Origin: Salinibacter pepae
GTDB lineage: Bacteria > Bacteroidota > Rhodothermia > Rhodothermales > Salinibacteraceae
Length of the DNA stretch: 64,000 nt
NCBI RefSeq assembly: GCF_947077775.1
Contig: NZ_CAMTTE010000001.1
Coordinates: forward strand, 1,302,001 to 1,366,000
Direction of reading: 5' to 3'
This document shows, in pieces, positions 54,116-62,590 of this stretch. How positions within the stretch are numbered: the stretch's first letter is position 1; the number at the start of each line of letters is the position of its first letter. The translations under genes and the position numbers were made by a program. Under the pieces are notes generated by a model that was not told the origin of the DNA, searched no databases, and saw only the letters and a program-made list of their open reading frames with translations.

Positions 54116-57100
54116 TTACACTTCATCAATAGCAGGTACTCTCTGCTCTACCAACTGGATTTCGTCAGGAGTGAGCCCGTACAGCTCATAGACCGCTTCG
54201 TCGAGAGCGTTTTCTTCTCTTCGGATCTGGTCACCCCGTGACTCGACTACGCCTTCGGGGGCGTCGTGAAGATCAAGAAGCTTTTGTGCATGAGACTCAA
54301 TCTTTTCTCGGAGGTCTTGGGAGGCATCCTCCCGTGGGATGACAGGAAGTCGCTTCAACGTGTCCTTGAAGAAGCGGAGGTAGCTGCCGCGGTACGTGGC
54401 AAAGTGGTGGATGTAGTAGAATCCAGCGAGTCGGGAGTTGAGCAGGCCCAAGAGGTATAAGCCAGCATCTGCAATGATGTACAGGGTATTGGCCGGATAA
54501 ATTCCGCTCTCGTCAAGGGTAAAGCTACCACGAACTGAGAGGTCGGAGTAGATAATCTTTGTGCCTTCGAAGGCCTTGTAGTAGTCCACCGCATCCTGGA
54601 TTTCGTACCAGGCGTAGCTCCCGCTCTTCCGACCAGGCCACTTCGCATCCTCATGTCGTGGATTCCAGTCTTTCGGCTTCGGCTTCAGGCGTTCCTTATG
54701 CTGGGAGAGGTATTCCTTTACAGCCGGGTAGGCATCGATGTCAATGCCCCGACGGGTGAATATGACGTAGCTGTCATGCTCTGGAGGTGTGTACCGATAG
54801 GCATTTCGTCCCGTGAGGAAAGGCTTGATGATTTCACGGCTCGACTCGTGGGAATCGATAAGCTGTTGGCGCTTGGCCGAGCTGATCTTGAAGACAGCGT
54901 TGCAGCCGGTCTTAATTCCATAGTTAATTGAGTCGTTGACCACCTTATTCAGGGAACCACCAATCTCTCGGAGTGTGCTGAGTAGATCCCTTTCGTTGGG
55001 TGTTGCAAGAGACCAACATTCCTCTCTCAGTTGTGATCGTACTACTTCATACTGGTTCTCGGTGACATAGGCAGCCAGGTTATCATAATCGAGGTGCTCA
55101 ACCTCTACGGCCTGTAAACTTTCATCTGAGGAGGCATTAACCCCGCGGAAGATACACGGGTAAGCGATCACACCCTGGAAGACCGGAAGATCTTTGAAGT
55201 CGATGATTTCCGTAAGCTCTCGGCTTTTCAGCCATCTCCGCAGCTTATTCCCGTATCTTGCTCGCAGCCACTTGTTCTTGATGATGTACGCGAGTTGACC
55301 GTCGGGCCGGAGCAGATTCATCCCCCGCTCCACGAAATAGGTGCAGTAGTCTGCACTCTTTTTGTAAATCTCGTAGCCCTTGAGAGCATCTTTCTGCTGG
55401 TCCGTTAAGTTTCCGGCAGTCACATACGGTGGGTTCCCGATAACGACATCGAACCCATCCTGCTCTTTGAAGACGGTCCCAAAATACAGTCCGAAGTCAA
55501 ACTGGCCGTCTCCAAGAAGTTCACTCAGGTGTTCATCGATTTGCTCCTGGAGACGCTCCTTTTCAGACGGGTGAGCCGTACTCACGAACTCTTCCATCAG
55601 GGCATGGAGTTGTGCTTCCTGCTCGTTGTTGAAGAAACTCCGCTCAATCTTCTGTAGCGCATCCCCCTGCACAAACTTGTATCGCAGGTTGGGGAGCGGG
55701 CGGATGTCTTCAAAGTCCTCCTCGTCTACCACCAGCGAGAGCCAGAGGCGAAGCTGGGCAATGTCGATTGCACTTGGGTCGATGTCCACGCCATGAAGCG
55801 AGTGCTGGATGGCGTGGCGTTTGAGTGGATACGCTTCTCGTTCAATTTCGTCGTCGATGTAGGTGTCGAGCACCTGGCGGGCCTGCACGATTTCCTGCAT
55901 CATACCCACAGGGAAGGCGCCAGAACCTACAGCCGGATCGCAGATCCGCACGTCGCTGAGCACCGCGTCAATTTCCCGGGCATGCGTACGAATCGGACGG
56001 GGCGCCTTGTATTCCGAATACTTGCCGTTAGTGGACTCACTCTCCTGCGTTCGACTGTCGTGCTCGATCCATCCCGACCCATCACGCACAAGGGCCTCCA
56101 GATGGTGTCGCTCCACCTGAGGGTTGTAGTCCTCTCCGCTGAGCACACCTTGCTGTGTGGGTCCGTCCCCAAACGCGTTCTGCTGTCGTGGCTCAGGACG
56201 GGTCAGCGGCGCCTCGCGCACATTAAGCTCCGTGTCGAGGTGATCGACAAGGTTCTGCTGGCACATGTAGTGCACGATGTCGCGGGGTGTGTAGAAGGCG
56301 CCTAGCTCCTTCTGACGGTCATCCAACAGAAGCTTTTCGAACACTTTTCCCAACATCTCGGGATCGACGGCCACCTCCTTGTCCAGCGGCTCATCCTCGC
56401 GGACGGTGAAGTTGTAGCGGTCAAATGTGTCGAAAATGTCGCCGAACGTCTCGTCGGGCAGCGGCAGGTGCACCCGGCTCCGGTCAACGTTGTGGATGGG
56501 CTGAAAGAGGCCGCCGTTCAGAAACGGCACCCGGCAGCGAAGGGCACTGAAATAATTGTCGCCGCCGCGGTCCACCGCGAGGCCCTGATAAAAAAGCGGC
56601 TCCAAGACGTCCCGGTAGAAGTTGTCGTAGTCGACGTACTCGCCCTCGTAGAGCTGCCGCAAAAAGTTGCCGGGGCCCTCGCCCCAGTCGTCCCCACGCT
56701 GCACGCCGAGCCACCCTTTCTTCTGGAGGAAGTAGAGAAAGACGAGCTGTCCCGTCAGCTTCTCGGCGAAGGCTTCGGGCGTCACGTCTTTCTCGTCGAA
56801 CTCGTCCTGGGCCGTCTCGTCCTCCGCTAGGGCTGCCTCCACGTCCTCCGTCAGCGTCTTGTAGTGCCCCCGATACGCCTCGAAGAATTCGTCCGTAACG
56901 ACCTCAATGTCGAAGGCATCCTTCAGCTCGTGGAGCGGGGGCGGGAACCGGAGCTCTTCGCTCTGGAGGAGCGGCGCAAACTGCCGCTTCGGAGTGTGAC
57001 TGGGCTCATTTTCGCCCACGAGGAAGGTATACCGGACATGCGTAAGTTCTTCCTCTGCCTTCACGTCGCCGGTCTCTTCGTCGACCACCGTTCGGTATTC

Positions 57101-57490
57101 GAGCTGCACGAACGAAAGCCGCCAGTCGTCCGTGCCGTCGGCGTAGTAGGCCACCAGCGCCGCCTCCCGCCCCTGCCGGGCCGGTTGCTTCAAATATGTG
57201 GCCGCGAAGTTGCGCTGCATGGTGCGGGCCCGCTCCAGCTTGTGGGGCGTCTTCAGCTTCACCGCCAGCACGTCCATCTCTTCCCCGTTCGGGTCGGTGT
57301 ATTTGGCGAGCCGTTTGTAGGAGGCTACGTGCTCGCGGAACGACTCGTAGACCATTTGCCCCGACCGGTGCTCCTTGTCCTTCATGTCGGGCTCGACGAG
57401 CAGGTTCTGGATGAAGGTGCGGAGCCTTGTCTCGTCGTAGGCGCCGTCGAAGGTATCGCTAATGAGCGTCTTGGCGGCATCGGGGTGCAT
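54116..57490 (-). CDS. Eco57I-type adenine-specific DNA methyltransferase (large, with target-recognition domain)
   Basis: 1124 residues. SAM-binding motif I DPAVGSGAFPVG (residue 518 onward) and catalytic NPPY (686-689) mark an N6-adenine methyltransferase of the gamma type. The N-terminal 300 residues (TDPNGEEMDVLAVKLKTPHK, LERARTMQRNFAATYL, DDWRLSFVQLEY) carry a conserved module I cannot identify; a D-x8-K-type pattern there could be a degenerate PD-(D/E)XK nuclease. The C-terminal 350 residues are TaqI-like target-recognition sequence (PFLTGRNAYRY, LYLLGLLNSRL, ATYRGSYLRFFKDTLKRLPV). It lies 74 bp downstream of the PLD/SNF2 helicase gene; probably the modification half of a restriction/defence system. 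The second half of the gene is less G+C rich than the first. Confidence 0.9.
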   Translation of the reverse strand: MHPDAAKTLISDTFDGAYDETRLRTFIQNLLVEPDMKDKEHRSGQMVYESFREHVASYKRLAKYTDPNGEEMDVLAVKLKTPHKLERARTMQRNFAATYLKQPARQGREAALVAYYADGTDDWRLSFVQLEYRTVVDEETGDVKAEEELTHVRYTFLVGENEPSHTPKRQFAPLLQSEELRFPPPLHELKDAFDIEVVTDEFFEAYRGHYKTLTEDVEAALAEDETAQDEFDEKDVTPEAFAEKLTGQLVFLYFLQKKGWLGVQRGDDWGEGPGNFLRQLYEGEYVDYDNFYRDVLEPLFYQGLAVDRGGDNYFSALRCRVPFLNGGLFQPIHNVDRSRVHLPLPDETFGDIFDTFDRYNFTVREDEPLDKEVAVDPEMLGKVFEKLLLDDRQKELGAFYTPRDIVHYMCQQNLVDHLDTELNVREAPLTRPEPRQQNAFGDGPTQQGVLSGEDYNPQVERHHLEALVRDGSGWIEHDSRTQESESTNGKYSEYKAPRPIRTHAREIDAVLSDVRICDPAVGSGAFPVGMMQEIVQARQVLDTYIDDEIEREAYPLKRHAIQHSLHGVDIDPSAIDIAQLRLWLSLVVDEEDFEDIRPLPNLRYKFVQGDALQKIERSFFNNEQEAQLHALMEEFVSTAHPSEKERLQEQIDEHLSELLGDGQFDFGLYFGTVFKEQDGFDVVIGNPPYVTAGNLTDQQKDALKGYEIYKKSADYCTYFVERGMNLLRPDGQLAYIIKNKWLRARYGNKLRRWLKSRELTEIIDFKDLPVFQGVIAYPCIFRGVNASSDESLQAVEVEHLDYDNLAAYVTENQYEVVRSQLREECWSLATPNERDLLSTLREIGGSLNKVVNDSINYGIKTGCNAVFKISSAKRQQLIDSHESSREIIKPFLTGRNAYRYTPPEHDSYVIFTRRGIDIDAYPAVKEYLSQHKERLKPKPKDWNPRHEDAKWPGRKSGSYAWYEIQDAVDYYKAFEGTKIIYSDLSVRGSFTLDESGIYPANTLYIIADAGLYLLGLLNSRLAGFYYIHHFATYRGSYLRFFKDTLKRLPVIPREDASQDLREKIESHAQKLLDLHDAPEGVVESRGDQIRREENALDEAVYELYGLTPDEIQLVEQRVPAIDEV

Positions 57491-57564
57491 GAAGGTGGAT
57501 CGGCTTCAGAAGTGGATTCAGACAGCAAGTCTCGATCAGACACGGAAGGACGATTGACGAGCCC

Positions 57565-60500
57565 TCAATCGGACTGGAGGTATCCGGATAGAATGACCTC
57601 CCGGTGTTCGTCGCGCTCGTCCCGGCGTCGGCGCTGCACGTCGAGAATGGAGTCGGGAACGTACTCGCGGAAAATCTGGAGGGCCTTTAAGGGATCAGCC
57701 TCACTCTCCAGTTCATGTTTGATCCGCCGGATTGTCTTCTCCGGAATGACGGCGTCGTCGAAGGCCCGCAGGACCTCTTGCCGAAACTGATCGTCCCGGT
57801 CCGTGAATCGCTTGCAGTGCTTCATCTCTTTCGTGCGAAGGCGCTTCATGACGTACTCCTCGTTGGAGAGCCCGCCCGCTGCACTTGACCCGTCCGTCTC
57901 CTCCGAGGCGCTATGGTCGAAGGCCTCTTTGTTGCGGGCAAGGCGGTCATAAAAATCCTCGGGCAGTTCGATACGCGACGTGCCGGGCTCGCACTCAAAG
58001 GCCTGCGCGGCTTCGAAGAACGTAAGTTCCCGAGACACTTCCTCCTCCGCCAGAAAAAACTGCTTCAGATCCCCCCGTCGGAAGAAGGTGAGCAGGCCGG
58101 AGGGGTGCCGGGGCCCTTCGTCTACGGATCGAGCCGTCCGCGCCTTCTTCGGAAGGTTCTTGATGCGCTCGAACTGCTCGGAATCGTTGTCGCGGAGGTC
58201 GCGGAGGAGACGCAGGTACTTGAGCTCCGACGGCCCCTCGTCCGGCTCTCCGTCGTACGTGTCGGCGTCGTTGAGGCGCTCGTACAGCTCCTCTCCGAAC
58301 AGCCCGTGGGTTGTGACCTCTTCCTCGTCGGTTAGGTACTGCGCGTCCTCCCCCAGCGTGTCGTGAAAGGCCTGAATCTTGCTCGTGATGTTGGCCTCCA
58401 GATTGATCTCCTCGTCGGCCGCGGCGGTGGGAAAGAAGTTGTAGACGAAGATCTGGTCATGCGTCCCGCCCACCCGGTTAACCCGACCCACGCGCTGGAG
58501 CACCCGCGTCGGGTTCCAGGGCAGGTCGTAGTTCATGACCGTGTTCGAGCGGTGCAGGTTAATGCCCTCGGCCAGCACGTCCGTCGTGATGAGGATTCGG
58601 TACTCGTCCTCCGGGTCGTCCACCGTAGGATCGAACGTGTTCTTGATCCGCCGACGCGCCTGTTGCACGCTGATCGACCCGTCGCCGTCCCGTCCTCCGT
58701 CGCTGGAATAAAAGATCGCCTTCCCGGGCACGGCCTCTTCCAAGGCGTCGAGGAGATACCGGCCGGTTTCCGCCGCCTCCGTAAAGATCAGGAGCTTGCC
58801 GTCTCGGAGTGTGTCGTCGGACTGGAGGCGGTCGAGAAACGCGTCGAGCTTCGGATCCTCGTCGATGGGTGCCCAGTTCCTTTGAATTTCCCGGAGCAGA
58901 CGAAGGTCGGCCCGAAGCTCGTCCATCAATTCGTCGGAGAAGTCGTCGGCGTCGTATTTGCTGACCCGGCCTTCCTCGAGCAACTCGTGGAGGCGTTCCT
59001 CGCGGTCGTTGTCGAGCAGGTCGAACACATTCACGTCCCGTCCCAGATACACCGTGCCGTTCCGGTACATTTCAATGAACCGCTCATACGACTCGATGAA
59101 GCGGGCGAGCGTGCGCTTGAAGGCGTAGAAGCTGCTCTCCAGGCGCTTCACGAGGATGCTCTTCATGAAGCCCCCGATGTTGCGCTGCGACTGTTCGCGG
59201 AGCGGGTCGATCTCGCCCTCGTAGAAGAGCAACGGGGTGTAGCGGGCGTAGCTAAACTCCCCGATGCGGTCGATGGTGCGGGTGAAGACCGTATCGAGGC
59301 TCTCGTCGAACTCGTAGAGAATCCGGCGGGGCGCGGCCACGTCGGGGAAGGACAGGCCCTGCTTCTCCATGTCGTCCCCGTAGTACTGTTCAACCTCGCT
59401 CCGCGTCCGCCGAATCATGACGTGCTTGAGCACGCGGTCGCGGACCTCGTCGTAGATATTCTGCGCCACCTCCGTGTACGCAGGCGTGCCGCGCTCATGG
59501 CGGTTCAGTCGACGCTGGCGTTCGTCGAAGAAGCGCTTGAGATCCCGAACGCCGGGAATCGTGCTGCGGCGCGGCGTCTGGAAGAGCTTGAGGAGGCTAT
59601 AGATGTCGCTCACGTCGTTGTTGAGCGGCGTGGCCGACACGCAGATCACCTTCTTGCCAAAGGCAATCTGGTGGAGCTTCTCGTACCGCTGCGTCGTTTC
59701 ATTGCGGAACCGATGCGCCTCATCGAGCACCACGAAGTCGTATTTCTCGTGCCCGTCCCGGAGCACGTGGTCGAGCTTGCCGAGGGACTCGATCCGGTAG
59801 CCCCGCACGCCGAAGTCGACAAACGTCTCTCGCCAATAGTCCTCCAGCACGGGCGGACACACCACGAGCGTGCGGCCCTGAAGCTGCTGCATGAGCATGG
59901 CGGTGACGTAGGTCTTGCCCAGTCCCACCACGTCCGCGATGAACACGCCGTCGTGCGCGTCCAAAATCTTGCGGGCCGCCGTTACCGCCTGCTCCTGGTA
60001 CTCCAGTTCCAGGAAGTCGTCCGGACGGTATAGCTCGTCGGTCTCCCGCTGATCGAGATTGATGTCCTCTTCAAAGTACTCGTAGAGGAACTTGAGGTAG
60101 AGATCGTACGGGGTGATCTCGTCGTTTAGCCACGTGTCGTGACGAAGGGTCTCGACGAAATCCTCCGTCACCTCGACGCTCTGCTCCCACAACTCTTCGA
60201 ACTTTTCCAGCGCAAACTCCACGTCGGCCCGATCTTTCAGCTCCACGTTGAATTCGCGCTGTCCCCGCAGCCCAGATTCCGTGAAGTTGCTCGACCCGGT
60301 GATCACGTGACCGTAGTGGGCGTCGCTGTCGTAGCGACCGATGTAGACCTTCGCGTGAATGTTCTCGGTGGGAAACGCCCGAACTTCCATTTTTCCCTCT
60401 TCCAGGAACCGAAGAAACGCCCGAAGCCCCTTTTCAACATCCCGAGCCTCCTCCGCGGCCTCCATTTGCTCGACGATGTTGCCGCGAACGCGCTCATGGG

Positions 60501-60783
60501 CCTTCGCGTGGGACTCGAAACCGAACGAGGACTCTCCCCGATGCTCCTGGAGAAGACGGTGCGTGGTTCGTCCTACGTTGAGTCCCACCAGGATGCGAAT
60601 GTGCTCCACGTCCTCCAGCGCCTCGTACAGCTGATGAAATCCGCTGATACGAAAGTAGCCCACGAGCACGTCGAAGAACTGCACCTCCGTCAATGTACGC
60701 CGGAATCGCTCGTGGAGGGAGACGCCGGACTCGTCGTTCGTGAAGAAGGTGAGGTCGGTTGGAGCAACCGTGCGGTCGGGCAT
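57565..60783 (-). CDS. PLD-nuclease/SNF2 helicase fusion
   Basis: 1072 residues. The N-terminal domain is phospholipase-D-like: HAKVYIGRYD (His143, Lys145) with the trailing GSSNFTESGL, the HxK(x)4D/GSxN pattern of PLD-family nucleases (PLDc_2). This is fused to a superfamily-2 SNF2/HepA-type ATPase: Walker A VVGLGKTYVT (GLGKT 287-291), DEAH (354-357), SATPLNND, the C-terminal helicase lobe with KLLIFTEAAETGRYLL and the LHRSNTVMNYDLPWNPTRVL and QRVGRVNRVGGTHDQIF motif VI. It would couple DNA tracking with cleavage, as in helicase-nuclease defence proteins. Transcribed ahead of the methyltransferase (74 bp gap); its promoter and a small dyad lie at 60784-60906. Confidence 0.88.
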   Translation of the reverse strand: MPDRTVAPTDLTFFTNDESGVSLHERFRRTLTEVQFFDVLVGYFRISGFHQLYEALEDVEHIRILVGLNVGRTTHRLLQEHRGESSFGFESHAKAHERVRGNIVEQMEAAEEARDVEKGLRAFLRFLEEGKMEVRAFPTENIHAKVYIGRYDSDAHYGHVITGSSNFTESGLRGQREFNVELKDRADVEFALEKFEELWEQSVEVTEDFVETLRHDTWLNDEITPYDLYLKFLYEYFEEDINLDQRETDELYRPDDFLELEYQEQAVTAARKILDAHDGVFIADVVGLGKTYVTAMLMQQLQGRTLVVCPPVLEDYWRETFVDFGVRGYRIESLGKLDHVLRDGHEKYDFVVLDEAHRFRNETTQRYEKLHQIAFGKKVICVSATPLNNDVSDIYSLLKLFQTPRRSTIPGVRDLKRFFDERQRRLNRHERGTPAYTEVAQNIYDEVRDRVLKHVMIRRTRSEVEQYYGDDMEKQGLSFPDVAAPRRILYEFDESLDTVFTRTIDRIGEFSYARYTPLLFYEGEIDPLREQSQRNIGGFMKSILVKRLESSFYAFKRTLARFIESYERFIEMYRNGTVYLGRDVNVFDLLDNDREERLHELLEEGRVSKYDADDFSDELMDELRADLRLLREIQRNWAPIDEDPKLDAFLDRLQSDDTLRDGKLLIFTEAAETGRYLLDALEEAVPGKAIFYSSDGGRDGDGSISVQQARRRIKNTFDPTVDDPEDEYRILITTDVLAEGINLHRSNTVMNYDLPWNPTRVLQRVGRVNRVGGTHDQIFVYNFFPTAAADEEINLEANITSKIQAFHDTLGEDAQYLTDEEEVTTHGLFGEELYERLNDADTYDGEPDEGPSELKYLRLLRDLRDNDSEQFERIKNLPKKARTARSVDEGPRHPSGLLTFFRRGDLKQFFLAEEEVSRELTFFEAAQAFECEPGTSRIELPEDFYDRLARNKEAFDHSASEETDGSSAAGGLSNEEYVMKRLRTKEMKHCKRFTDRDDQFRQEVLRAFDDAVIPEKTIRRIKHELESEADPLKALQIFREYVPDSILDVQRRRRDERDEHREVILSGYLQSD

Positions 60784-60823
60784 GGCGCATACGCATCAGG
60801 GTGAGCACCCCAGGAGGAAATCC

Positions 60824-60839
60824 GAGACAAGATCGTCTC
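60824..60839. promoter_or_regulatory. Dyad upstream of the helicase-methyltransferase operon
   Basis: GAGAC (60824-60828) and GTCTC (60835-60839) form a perfect inverted repeat with a 6-base spacer, 41-56 bp upstream of the helicase start codon. Its position suits a repressor or regulator site controlling the restriction operon, but no regulator gene is identified, and the match is short. Confidence 0.35.
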
Positions 60840-60906
60840 TTCCGGGCTGTTTATCGCGTTTGCAAGGTAACGTAGCGACTGCGGGAAGTGAAAGGCCCAC
60901 GACTCA

Positions 60907-61365
60907 TCAGAGCAATCGGTCGTCAACCTCCGGATTGAACGGACCGTCGACCGTCACAGACTCGAAGTTCGGATGCCCGGGATTCACCAGCACGTTCGCC
61001 TCGGCCGGCACGACCGCACTGGGCACGCGGAGGGCCAACGAGCGCCCCGACTGAAGCCACTCGTCGCCGACGGCCTGCACGCCCCGTGGGACGGGATTTG
61101 CGCGCCAGTCATCGGGAAGCGCCTCTCGGTCCAGGGACTCGACGGATGTTTCCGGCAGGGACGCCCGAAACGCCACGTAGGTGTCCAGCAAGTGTGAAGT
61201 CGGCAGGTGCACCAGAATCTCCAGTTCGGCCAGGGCCAGCGACTCCGACGTATACACGACCGGCTGCCCCGGGCTATTAAACCGCCCGCCGGCTTGACGG
61301 GCGCCGTCGCCACTGAAGGCCGACTCCGCATATTTCTCTTTGACGAGGCGCCAGACCTGAACCAT
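60907..61365 (-). CDS. RES-domain toxin
   Basis: Toxin of the Xre-RES (MbcT/ParT) type II family, whose members degrade or ADP-ribosylate using NAD(+). 152 residues from the ATG complement 61363-61365 (a start at 61401 would add 12). RES landmarks: VWRLVKEKYAESAFSG, GGRFNSPGQPVVYTSESLAL, AELEILVHLPTSH, LRVPSAVVPAEANVLVNPGHPNF. The stop is 123 bp upstream of the helicase start, so the TA pair precedes the restriction operon on the same strand. The antitoxin stop is 49 bp upstream (or 13 bp, with the longer start). Confidence 0.9.
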   Translation of the reverse strand: MVQVWRLVKEKYAESAFSGDGARQAGGRFNSPGQPVVYTSESLALAELEILVHLPTSHLLDTYVAFRASLPETSVESLDREALPDDWRANPVPRGVQAVGDEWLQSGRSLALRVPSAVVPAEANVLVNPGHPNFESVTVDGPFNPEVDDRLL

Positions 61366-61414
61366 CAACCGAGGAAACGACGACGGGCAACGGAGAGACA
61401 CAAACTGAAGCGCC

Positions 61415-61849
61415 CTAGCTATAGACGCCGTGGTCGAGACGGATCAGCAGGCGCTCCACCTCCCGGGCCCCGGGCTCGGTGTCCGCAAAGTCAAGGGGCG
61501 GCTCGCCCCCCAGCGCACGGGCCGGTTCGGTGAGCCACTTCTGGGCATTGTTGCGACCGTCCAGCACATCGATCGCCCGGAGTGCGAGCCGGGCCACCCG
61601 AAGAATACGCTCCGACTCGTCCTTATTGAACGTGCCGTGTTTGCGACGGCGGCTCAATGTGGAGGGTGTGATGCCGACAATCTCGGCGAGCCGGCCGCTC
61701 GGCACGTCCAGAAGCGCGCGGAGGGCATCGAATCGCTCTGTCGGGAGGCCCTCGCGAACCGTCGCGACGAGCTCCGCCGGCTCCTCCGCCGCAAGCTCCG
61801 GAAAGGACGATGCCCCGGCATCGGTCGTGAGAGAGACTGGAGCACCCAT
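61415..61849 (-). CDS. Xre/MbcA-type antitoxin (DUF2384 family)
   Basis: 144 residues from the ATG complement 61847-61849 (MGAPVSLTTDAG). The middle is a helix-turn-helix: PSGRLAEIVGITPSTLSRRR. The C-terminal helical part carries the MbcA/ParS (DUF2384) pattern: RAIDVLDGRNNAQKWLTEPA, RALGGEPPLDFADTEPGARE and VERLLIRLDHGVY, which binds the RES toxin. The classical order antitoxin-then-toxin is kept. A near-perfect operator-type repeat lies directly upstream (61862-61886). An upstream start at 61936 would run through this repeat and was rejected. Confidence 0.92.
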   Translation of the reverse strand: MGAPVSLTTDAGASSFPELAAEEPAELVATVREGLPTERFDALRALLDVPSGRLAEIVGITPSTLSRRRKHGTFNKDESERILRVARLALRAIDVLDGRNNAQKWLTEPARALGGEPPLDFADTEPGAREVERLLIRLDHGVYS

Positions 61850-61861
61850 CGGGGTTGTTTG

Positions 61862-61886
61862 ATTTGAAAAGAGGCGTTTTTCAAAT
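61862..61886. promoter_or_regulatory. Perfect 9-bp inverted repeat: probable antitoxin operator
   Basis: ATTTGAAAA (61862-61870), 7-base spacer, TTTTCAAAT (61878-61886). It ends 13 bp upstream of the antitoxin start codon on the minus strand. Type II antitoxins of this class commonly bind such palindromes to autoregulate the operon; binding here is inferred. Confidence 0.65.
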
Positions 61887-62128
61887 GGGAACGCTTCTTC
61901 AATCCCTGTGATCCAGGGGGGAGGCCTCTCCGCCAAAACGTGCTTCAGAAACGCACCGTCCCCCCACCCGCCGCACCGAAAGAGTCGGGGCGCACCGGAG
62001 CAACGCGGACGCCGTCCCGGAAGCCGACGCGGCGTCCGGCATGAGACCGCTCGCTACGGACGGCCCCAGCGGCCTCTGTGGGGCTCTCTCGGAAACGAGT
62101 GCCTCCAAACGGTCGCCACAGCCTGCGG
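61887..62128. other. Intergenic region upstream of the toxin-antitoxin operon
   Basis: About 240 bp with no gene; a long opposite-strand frame across it reads as shadow. It should contain the promoter of the antitoxin-toxin operon. The stretch returns to the high G+C typical of the core chromosome. Confidence 0.4.
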
Positions 62129-62590
62129 TCATTCGAGAAGATCCTCCCCGACCTGCTCGACAGGCGCGTGGTCGGGGTACTGTTCGCGAAGACGCGCCCG
62201 GAACGACGAGAGGGACGGCACGGACTCGAAGCGAGTCAGGTGGGCCGGACAGGTACAATCCGACGCCCCAAAGCCGTCGACCGGCACCGTGGCCCCGGAT
62301 CGGTCCCGGAGCACCGCGGCCCACGTGCACTCGCGGCGCTCGGGGTCGTGGGTGTACCAGACCGCCTCCAGTGCCGTGGCCGCACGCAGGTAGTCGACGT
62401 GCCAGTGCTGCGCCCCGTCGCCCCGAGCATGCCGCCCCACTCGGGCACGGAGCCCGCCGGGGCCGAAGGCGCTCCCGACGTAGACGTACACGCCGGGCCA
62501 GACGATCATTTCGCCAAGAGCCCCCACCTCAATCTCCTGGTTCTCCTCGCCACGGAGCAGCAACGCGTAGGTGCCGGGCGCGTCGGTCAT
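62129..62590 (-). CDS. GIY-YIG nuclease family protein (DUF123)
   Basis: 153 residues starting MTDAPGTYALLLRGEENQ. DUF123-type GIY-YIG fold: GTYALLL, the WPGVYVYVGSAFGPGGLRAR segment (GIY-YIG-like VYVYVGSA), HARGDGAQHWHVDYLRAA, and the cysteines CTW and CTCPAH near the C-terminus. Related to small Uri-type nucleases; biological role not known. The ATG overlaps the TGA stop of the upstream propeller gene (ATGA at 62587-62590), so translation is coupled. Short, cytoplasmic. Confidence 0.86.
   Translation of the reverse strand: MTDAPGTYALLLRGEENQEIEVGALGEMIVWPGVYVYVGSAFGPGGLRARVGRHARGDGAQHWHVDYLRAATALEAVWYTHDPERRECTWAAVLRDRSGATVPVDGFGASDCTCPAHLTRFESVPSLSSFRARLREQYPDHAPVEQVGEDLLE

Noticed and set aside
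51612-60783. Complete DISARM or BREX system
   Set aside because: DrmA/DrmB (DUF1998) and BrxC/PglZ proteins are not in the window; only the helicase and methyltransferase parts resemble those systems.
61899-62330. 143-residue minus-strand open frame
   Set aside because: Overlaps the DUF123 gene in another frame; Arg/Ser/Pro-rich with no conserved blocks.
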